A DNA stretch of 64,000 nucleotides from Pseudomonas sp. K2I15 (GTDB taxonomy: Bacteria; Pseudomonadota; Gammaproteobacteria; Pseudomonadales; Pseudomonadaceae): positions 62,001 through 126,000 of the forward strand of contig NZ_NIXO01000011.1 of assembly GCF_002204795.1 (NCBI RefSeq), in the 5' to 3' direction. Each line of letters begins with the position of its first letter. Positions within the stretch are counted from its first letter, which is position 1. The position numbers were made by a program, and so were the translations under genes. Below, one piece after another: positions 59,014 through 64,000 of the stretch. The notes beneath the pieces were generated by a model, which ran no database searches, was not told the origin of the DNA, and saw nothing but the letters and a program-made list of their open reading frames with translations.

Positions 59014-60531
59014 TCAGCGCAGGTTGATGGTGGTGTTGACGCCATCATTGACGCTGTCATCGTCGAACCAGCGGCTGGTGACGGTTTTGGTCTGGGTGTA
59101 GAACTGCACCACTTGCTTGCCATACGGGCCCAAATCGCCGAGTTTCGAACCACGGGAACCGGTGAAGCTGAAGAACGGCACCGGCACCGGGATCGGGATG
59201 TTGATGCCGACCTGGCCCACGTCGATTTCGCTCTGGAATTTACGCGCCGCCGCACCGCTCTGGGTGAACAGGCCAGTGCCGTTGCCGAACGGGTTGGCGT
59301 TGACCAGCGCGATGGCTTGGTCGAGGGTGTCGACTTCCAGCACCACCAGCACCGGGCCGAAGATCTCCTGGGTGTAGATCTGCATGTCGGTGGTCACGCC
59401 AGAGAACAGGGTCGGGCCGACGAAGTTGCCGTCTTCAAAACCCGGCACCTTGATGCCGCGGCCATCCAGTTCCAGCTTGGCGCCTTCTTTTACGCCGCTT
59501 TCGATCAGGTCGAGGATGCGTGCCTTGGCGCGTTTGGAGATCACCGGGCCCACATCGGTGCCGGCTTCGCTGCCAGCGTTCACCTTAAGTTTTTGCGCCA
59601 GGGCCTTGAGGTCTGGCAGCCATTGCTTGGCCGCACCCACCAGCACCACCACGGAAGTCGCCATGCAACGCTGACCGGCCGCACCGAAACCGGCACCTAC
59701 CAGGGCGTTGAGGGTTTGCTCGCGATTGGCGTCCGGCAGTACCACGGCGTGGTTTTTGGCGCCCATCATCGACTGCACGCGCTTGCCGTGTTTGCCGGCC
59801 AGGTCGTAGACGTGGGTACCGACGGCGGTCGAACCGACGAAGGACACAGCCTTGATGTCTTTGTGGGTGCACAGTGCATCCACCACATCCTTGCCGCCGT
59901 GAACCACGTTCAGCACACCGGCTGGTACGCCGGCTTCGACCGCCAGTTCAACCAGCAGCACGGTCGACAGCGGGTCCTGCTCCGACGGCTTGAGTACGAA
60001 AGTGTTACCGCAGGCAATCGCCATCGGGAACATCCACAGCGGAATCATCGCCGGGAAGTTGAACGGGGTGATGCCGGCGCACACGCCGATCGGCTGGCGC
60101 AGGGTGTAGGTATCCACACCACCGGCGACGTTTTCAGCGAATTCGCCCATCTGCAAGGTACCGATGGAGCACGCATGCTCGACCACTTCCAGGCCACGGA
60201 AAATGTCGCCTTCGGCGTCGGCAATGGTCTTGCCCTGCTCGGCGCTCAGCACCACGGCGATGCGCTTGGAGTGCTCGCGGATCAAGGCTTGCAGCTTGAG
60301 CATGATGCGCATGCGCGCACCGATCGGCGTCAGCTTCCAGGTCTGGAAGGCGCGATGGGCAGCGTCGATGGCAGCGTTGACTTCTTCGGGGGTGGAAAAC
60401 GGTACACGCGCCAGCACTTGCTGGGTGGCCGGGTTGACGATGTCTTGCCATTCGGTGGTCTTGGACTCGACCCACTCGCCGTTGATCAGCAGCTTGACCT
60501 GTTGCACGGAAATATCGGCAGATGCGTTCAT
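59014..60531 (-). CDS. mmsA: Methylmalonate-semialdehyde dehydrogenase (CoA-acylating)
   Basis: 505-residue aldehyde dehydrogenase producing propionyl-CoA from methylmalonate semialdehyde. The start [21 protein letters not shown] is favoured over a frame-open upstream codon. [29 protein letters not shown] is the MMSDH cofactor region, with [11 protein letters not shown] and catalytic Cys289 in [10 protein letters not shown]. The glutamate general base of most ALDHs is not evident near [10 protein letters not shown], as expected for this family. Followed by mmsB; a LysR gene is divergent. Confidence 0.95.
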   Translation of the reverse strand: MNASADISVQQVKLLINGEWVESKTTEWQDIVNPATQQVLARVPFSTPEEVNAAIDAAHRAFQTWKLTPIGARMRIMLKLQALIREHSKRIAVVLSAEQGKTIADAEGDIFRGLEVVEHACSIGTLQMGEFAENVAGGVDTYTLRQPIGVCAGITPFNFPAMIPLWMFPMAIACGNTFVLKPSEQDPLSTVLLVELAVEAGVPAGVLNVVHGGKDVVDALCTHKDIKAVSFVGSTAVGTHVYDLAGKHGKRVQSMMGAKNHAVVLPDANREQTLNALVGAGFGAAGQRCMATSVVVLVGAAKQWLPDLKALAQKLKVNAGSEAGTDVGPVISKRAKARILDLIESGVKEGAKLELDGRGIKVPGFEDGNFVGPTLFSGVTTDMQIYTQEIFGPVLVVLEVDTLDQAIALVNANPFGNGTGLFTQSGAAARKFQSEIDVGQVGINIPIPVPVPFFSFTGSRGSKLGDLGPYGKQVVQFYTQTKTVTSRWFDDDSVNDGVNTTINLR

Positions 60532-60662
60532 GTGGTCTCCAATTCTTATAGGTATGCAGAGAACCAAGGCGTTGAATCGCCTTGAGGATGAGGCGTTCGG
60601 ACTGTTTTTGGAGTATAGATGTGCAAACTTCTAATAAGAACGCACATAAAAGCCGGTCCAAT

Positions 60663-61610
60663 ATGCAAAAAAACATCACGTCGCTAGGCTCCCTGAACTG
60701 GGATGACCTGAAGTTTTTCCTCGAAGTTGCCCGCACCCGCAAGGCCAGCGTCGCGGCCAAGCGCCTAGCGGTGGACTACACCACCGTGTCGCGGCGCATC
60801 AGTTCGCTTGAAGGCTCTTTGGGCACTCTGCTGTTTGAAAAATCCCGGACCAACGGCTTCGTATTGACCACCGAAGGCCAACGTTTGCTGGGCTACGCCG
60901 AGTCCATCGAAAGCACCTTGCACATGGCCTGCGAACAAGTTTCCGGCTCTGGCGTGGCGCTGTCCGGCCACGTGCGCATGGGCTGCACCGAAGGTTTCGG
61001 CAGCTTCTTCGTCACCCCGCAACTGAGCCACTTCGTCGACACCTACCCGGCGATCTCGGTGGACATCCTGCCCCTGCCCCACTTCATCAGCCTGTCCAAG
61101 CGCGAGGCGGATATCGTCATCGCCCTGGAGCGCCCGGAACACGGGCCCTACGTGTGCTGCAAACTGTGCGACTACAAGTTGCAGCTGTATGCGACACAGG
61201 AGTATCTGGACCAGCATCCGCCCATTCGCCGGGCAGCGGATTTGGTCGAACATCCGTTTATCAGCTACGTGGATGACTTGGCGTTCAGTTCAGAGCTGCT
61301 GTACCTGGCCAACGTGGTGCCGGGTGCCAGCGCGAGTTTGCGCAGTACCAGCGTGATCGCGCAGTACGTGGCGGCGCAGCAAGGGCGATCATTGGCGATC
61401 TTGCCGTGTTTTTTGGCGGCGCAGGATCCGCGGTTGCTGCCGGTGCTGGGCAAGGAGATCAATATCACGCGGCAGTTCTGGATGTACTGCCGCGAGGATT
61501 TGAGAAAGTTGAAACGGATCACTCTGCTGTGGGATTACATCCGTGAGGTGACGGAGCAGAATCAGCCGTTGTTGATGGGGGAAACGCGGGAGATGAGGTT
61601 TGCGGATTAA
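60663..61610 (+). CDS. LysR-family regulator next to mmsAB
   Basis: 315-residue LysR regulator. The start was set at MQKNITSLGSLNWDDLKFFLEVARTRKASVAAKRLAVDYTTVSRRISSLE, which contains the HTH. It lacks an obvious ribosome-binding site. It is divergent from mmsA, making mmsAB the probable target. P. aeruginosa uses an AraC-type MmsR instead, so the pairing with a LysR protein is a lineage difference. Confidence 0.88.
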   Translation: MQKNITSLGSLNWDDLKFFLEVARTRKASVAAKRLAVDYTTVSRRISSLEGSLGTLLFEKSRTNGFVLTTEGQRLLGYAESIESTLHMACEQVSGSGVALSGHVRMGCTEGFGSFFVTPQLSHFVDTYPAISVDILPLPHFISLSKREADIVIALERPEHGPYVCCKLCDYKLQLYATQEYLDQHPPIRRAADLVEHPFISYVDDLAFSSELLYLANVVPGASASLRSTSVIAQYVAAQQGRSLAILPCFLAAQDPRLLPVLGKEINITRQFWMYCREDLRKLKRITLLWDYIREVTEQNQPLLMGETREMRFAD

Positions 61611-61694
61611 AGGGCCATCAACGACGATTCCCTTTAAATTGCAGGACGATTCCTAGAGAATCTCCACCCTATTGCGCCTTACTGTTTGGATCTC

Positions 61695-61942
61695 TAGCCT
61701 CCCGGTGTCGCTGCACATCAGCGACCGGGTTTAGCGATCCAGGCTTCAGAAGTAACACCGCCCTCAACAATATTAGCCGGCGCTTGCCTGCTTTTAGCGT
61801 TTTATGGCGGCTGTGTGCGGGAGACCTTCGAGTCTACCCGGGGCGCTCTCTGGCCCGGATCGCTAACCTGCACACAGCTGCCACCCTCTTCATGTTTAGC
61901 GATGTGATGTGGTGGCCTCTACTTCAGCAGAGAGCAATCATC
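61695..61942 (+). ncRNA. Structured 5' leader B of the DUF3077 gene
   Basis: Second copy of the leader seen at 19981-20226. TAGCCT at 61695 is followed by hairpin CCCGGTGTCGCTG-CACAT-CAGCGACCGGG (61701-61729). A linker follows, then a closing stem from TGGCGGCTGTGTGC (61805-61818) with GCACACAGCTGCCA (61870-61883), enclosing an AGAC-CTTCGA-GTCT hairpin and a CCGGG/CCCGG hairpin. Before the ATG, CTCT (61917-61920) can pair with AGAG (61929-61932) at the ribosome-binding site. A G-U pair in leader A is G-C here, and two extra pairs are added. Confidence 0.65.
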
Positions 61943-62233
61943 ATGACCAAAATCGTCCCCGATCCCCCACTGTCTTCAGTCATTACCCTCGGCGTCGTCA
62001 CCTTTGGCGACTACGGTGAAAACAACAAACCCCTGTTCCGCGTCAACGCTGGCATGCCCATTGGCGAAGCGCTGGAGCATGCCTCAACGCTGCTTTACTA
62101 CTCCAAAAAACTCGCAATGGAAGCTGCCATGGATGTGCGGGGTGAGCAATACGCGTGGGCCGCGCATTATCTGTGTGAGATGGGGAAGGCGGTGGTTGAT
62201 GACCTGACCAAAGCCATGCTGCCGAGTGGTTAA
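61943..62233 (+). CDS. DUF3077-like small protein
   Basis: 96-residue protein starting MTKIVPDPPLSSV, with body LFRVNAGMPIGEALEHASTLLYYSKKLAMEAAMDVRGEQYAWAAHYLCEMGKAVVDDLTKAM, matching my recollection of the Pseudomonas DUF3077 family. The start was placed at this ATG because AGAGAG lies just upstream and the preceding frame reads through the leader RNA. Function unknown. The opening residues resemble those of the DUF6124-like protein at 20.2 kb. Confidence 0.78.
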   Translation: MTKIVPDPPLSSVITLGVVTFGDYGENNKPLFRVNAGMPIGEALEHASTLLYYSKKLAMEAAMDVRGEQYAWAAHYLCEMGKAVVDDLTKAMLPSG

Positions 62234-62266
62234 GCAAACGCGAGATCAAACACACCGTAAGTAAAA

Positions 62267-62355
62267 TGTGGGAGCGGGCTTGCTCGCGAAGGCGGTGGAT
62301 CAGTCAAATATGCATTGGCTGACACACCGATTTCGCGAGCAAGCCCGCTCCCACA
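62267..62355. repeat. REPIN between DUF3077 gene and yfiB
   Basis: TGTGGGAGCGGGCTTGCTCG arm from 62267 and its inverse ending 62355, outward GTGGGAGC ends, between convergent genes. Confidence 0.9.
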
Positions 62356-62394
62356 TTTTTGAACGCATTCCATAGGGCGAACGAGGGCGTCAGC

Positions 62395-62886
62395 TTAGTC
62401 AGCAATCACCACAATCGACACCCGGCGATTCTCAGTGCGCCCCGCCGCCGTTTCGTTGGATGTCACCGGTTCGCTGCTGCCCAGCCCACGCAGTTGTACG
62501 TTTTCTTCTTTCATTCCGACGCTGGTCAGCACGTTGGCCACGCTTTTTGCCCGGCGCAGGGACAGTTGCTGGTTGTAGGTTTCCTTGCCCGAGGCGTCGG
62601 TGTGGCCGTCGACTCGCACGCGCTCAATGCCCACGCCCAACAGCGCCTTGCCGATGCGCTGGACGATCTCGGTGCTGGGCGCATTCAGGTTTTCGACGTC
62701 GCTGCCAAACAGCACCTTGCCCGACAGGCCGAAGGCCCAACCATCATCAGTCAACTCAAAGCCTTGCTGTTTGAGCACGGCGATTTGCGCCGGTGTCAGG
62801 CCTTTGGGCGGCGGTGTCTGGCAGCCACTCAGGGCGAGCAAGGCCACGAGCAAGGTGATAAACAAAAAGCGTGCGGTCGAGAACAA
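62395..62886 (-). CDS. yfiB: OmpA-family lipoprotein YfiB
   Basis: 163-residue outer-membrane lipoprotein. No ATG fits: the best start is TTG at 62886 (then FSTARFLFITLLVALLALSGC), with CAGGAG eight bases upstream. The lipobox is LALSGC. The C-terminal OmpA domain (about 50-160) has VRVDGHTDASGKETYNQQLSLRRAKSVANVL and the peptidoglycan-binding pattern ending AAGRTENRRVSIVV. It is 16 bases after the diguanylate cyclase gene, so this is the YfiB of the YfiBNR c-di-GMP control system, in which YfiB sequesters the repressor YfiR. Confidence 0.9.
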   Translation of the reverse strand: MFSTARFLFITLLVALLALSGCQTPPPKGLTPAQIAVLKQQGFELTDDGWAFGLSGKVLFGSDVENLNAPSTEIVQRIGKALLGVGIERVRVDGHTDASGKETYNQQLSLRRAKSVANVLTSVGMKEENVQLRGLGSSEPVTSNETAAGRTENRRVSIVVIAD

Positions 62887-62902
62887 GGGGTCAACTCCTG
62901 TG

Positions 62903-64000
62903 TTAAACGTTGGCGGCGGGGTGCTCCGACTCCGCCGTTTGCTGGCCACCCTGGGAAAGCCGTTTGGCCTGGTACATCGCCGTGTCGGCGGCGTTGAGCA
63001 AGCTGCCCGGGGTGGCGCCATGATCAGGGTAGACGGCTATGCCGATACTGAGTGAGGTCAATACGTGGGTGTCGCCGGGTAGAGGAATCGGGGCGTCCAT
63101 GCTGGCGATGATTTTGTCGGCGATGCGCTGAGCGTCCTCAAGCTTGTGCAAGGGCGACAGCAGGATCGCAAATTCATCGCCGCCCAGGCGTGCCACCAGG
63201 TCGTTTTCCCGCAGTTGGGCACGAATGCGCGTTGCCACCGCCACCAACACCGCATCGCCCGCAGCATGGCCGTAGCTGTCGTTGATGTCTTTGAAACGGT
63301 CGCTGTCGAGGAACAGTACCGCGACTTTTTCGTTGAGCTTGGCGGCGCTGCGCAACGCGCGGATCAATCGTCCTTCAAAGAAAGCCCGGTTGGGCAGCCC
63401 GGTCAGGCTGTCGTGGCTAGCCTGGTGGGCGAGGGTTTCGTTTTCGCTTTGCAGGTGGGTCTGCCAGGCTTCCAGCTCGTCGAGCAAGGCGTTGAAGTCG
63501 TTGCCCAGGCTGTCGAGTTCGGCGATTTTCGCCGGTGGTACGCGCCGGTCAAACGCCCGCTCGCTGCGGGCAGCGTGGGCCACCGAGGCCAGGCTGTGTA
63601 ACGGCCCGGTGATGCCGCGCAACAGACGCCTTGCCAGGTACAACGCGACCCAGGCGCTGAGGGCGGTGCACACCAAAATCCCGGCCAGGCCGCTGAGCAG
63701 GAAGCGCAACAGGCTGCCGCCATGGCCCGTCAGGTGCACGCTGCCGATCACTTGACCCTGGTGCAGGATCGGCTGGGTGATGGGCTGTTCGAGCAGGGCA
63801 TGTGCCAACTGCAACTCAATCATCGACAGCATCCCGGTTTCCGGGCGCTCCCAATGGGCCAGTTGCTTGCCGTCGACGTTGAAGACTTCGGCCTCGGCCA
63901 CCTCTTCCTCCGAGGCGATCACGGCCAACGCTTCGGTGGCCGCCGCGCTGTCGTTGAACACCACAGCCGCTTCCACGGTGTAGTTGATGGAACGGGCGAT
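62903..64000 (-). CDS. yfiN: Diguanylate cyclase YfiN (TpbB), 5' end missing
   Basis: The reading frame is open to the right edge, so the N-terminus is cut off; 365 codons are present of a protein usually about 435 residues. Visible are the end of a periplasmic sensor (CHASE8-like) domain, a transmembrane segment (FLLSGLAGILVCTALSAWVALYL), a HAMP region, and a GGDEF domain with catalytic GGDEF intact and an RxxD inhibitory site (REND) five residues before it. It makes c-di-GMP at the inner membrane. yfiB follows; yfiR should lie beyond the edge. Confidence 0.9.
   Translation of the reverse strand: MARSINYTVEAAVVFNDSAAATEALAVIASEEEVAEAEVFNVDGKQLAHWERPETGMLSMIELQLAHALLEQPITQPILHQGQVIGSVHLTGHGGSLLRFLLSGLAGILVCTALSAWVALYLARRLLRGITGPLHSLASVAHAARSERAFDRRVPPAKIAELDSLGNDFNALLDELEAWQTHLQSENETLAHQASHDSLTGLPNRAFFEGRLIRALRSAAKLNEKVAVLFLDSDRFKDINDSYGHAAGDAVLVAVATRIRAQLRENDLVARLGGDEFAILLSPLHKLEDAQRIADKIIASMDAPIPLPGDTHVLTSLSIGIAVYPDHGATPGSLLNAADTAMYQAKRLSQGGQQTAESEHPAANV

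Noticed and set aside
58987..60585. 532-codon plus-strand frame opposite mmsA
   Set aside because: Antisense shadow of a well-supported aldehyde dehydrogenase gene.
36481..62355. Repeated palindromes considered as a CRISPR array
   Set aside because: Copies are dispersed kilobases apart in intergenic gaps, vary in class, have no regular spacers and no cas genes; they fit REPINs.

Overview
This window reads as chromosome of a Pseudomonas of the fluorescens complex. The evidence is the gene order (grpE-dnaK-dnaJ, recN, divergent fur/bamE, rnfH-ratA, smpB, lldR-lldP-dld, ssrA), the catBCA/antABC/kynBA modules, paired REP elements (REPINs), DUF6124 and DUF3077 small proteins, and a YfiN/YfiB-type operon at the right edge. 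Coding density is high and almost every gene has a recognisable family.

1-14.2 kb is core genome. It holds heat-shock chaperones with sigma-32-type promoters before grpE and dnaK, an SOS gene (recN) with a LexA box, iron control (fur) opposite the outer-membrane assembly lipoprotein gene bamE, the rnfH-ratA pair, smpB, a lactate uptake and oxidation locus under a GntR/FadR-type regulator, and tmRNA (ssrA). smpB and ssrA, partners in ribosome rescue, lie about 6 kb apart.

14.2-19.8 kb, directly after the ssrA 3' end, is an accessory block: a SnoaL-like protein, an NADP-oxidoreductase-like protein, two tandem paralogous epimerases, a decayed second copy of the oxidoreductase, a further SDR, and two HxlR regulators. 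One HxlR gene is preceded by two identical inverted repeats 33 bp apart.

19.8-36.5 kb is mixed. It contains a small DUF6124 gene behind a structured leader, a nucleotidyltransferase, an ArnT-like glycosyltransferase, a 1898-residue toxin-like protein with a duplicated C-terminal domain (one copy degenerate), an HBM-type chemoreceptor, an unlisted 32-residue ORF in a repeat-containing spacer, and an operon of a GntP permease, RpiR regulator, D-aminoacylase and glyoxalase-fold protein.

36.5-44 kb carries transporters (SulP, TauE/SafE, APC), redox enzymes (MdaB-like, SDR) and LysR regulators, interspersed with REPINs.

44-57.3 kb contains a complete route from tryptophan to the ring-cleavage products of catechol. 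KynA and KynB make kynurenine, KynU releases anthranilate, AntABC makes catechol, and CatA, CatB and CatC carry it to beta-ketoadipate enol-lactone. It comes with KynR, CatR, AntR and two amino-acid permeases. A 19-bp motif lies at nearly the same distance upstream of both kynU and kynB.

57.3-64 kb holds a cupin, the valine-catabolic pair mmsAB with a divergent LysR gene, a DUF3077 gene with a second copy of the structured leader, and yfiB-yfiN (yfiN cut by the edge). The two leaders at about 20.1 kb and 61.8 kb share a long stem with a compensatory base change and precede genes of two different families. They are the best candidate here for an uncharacterised regulatory system.
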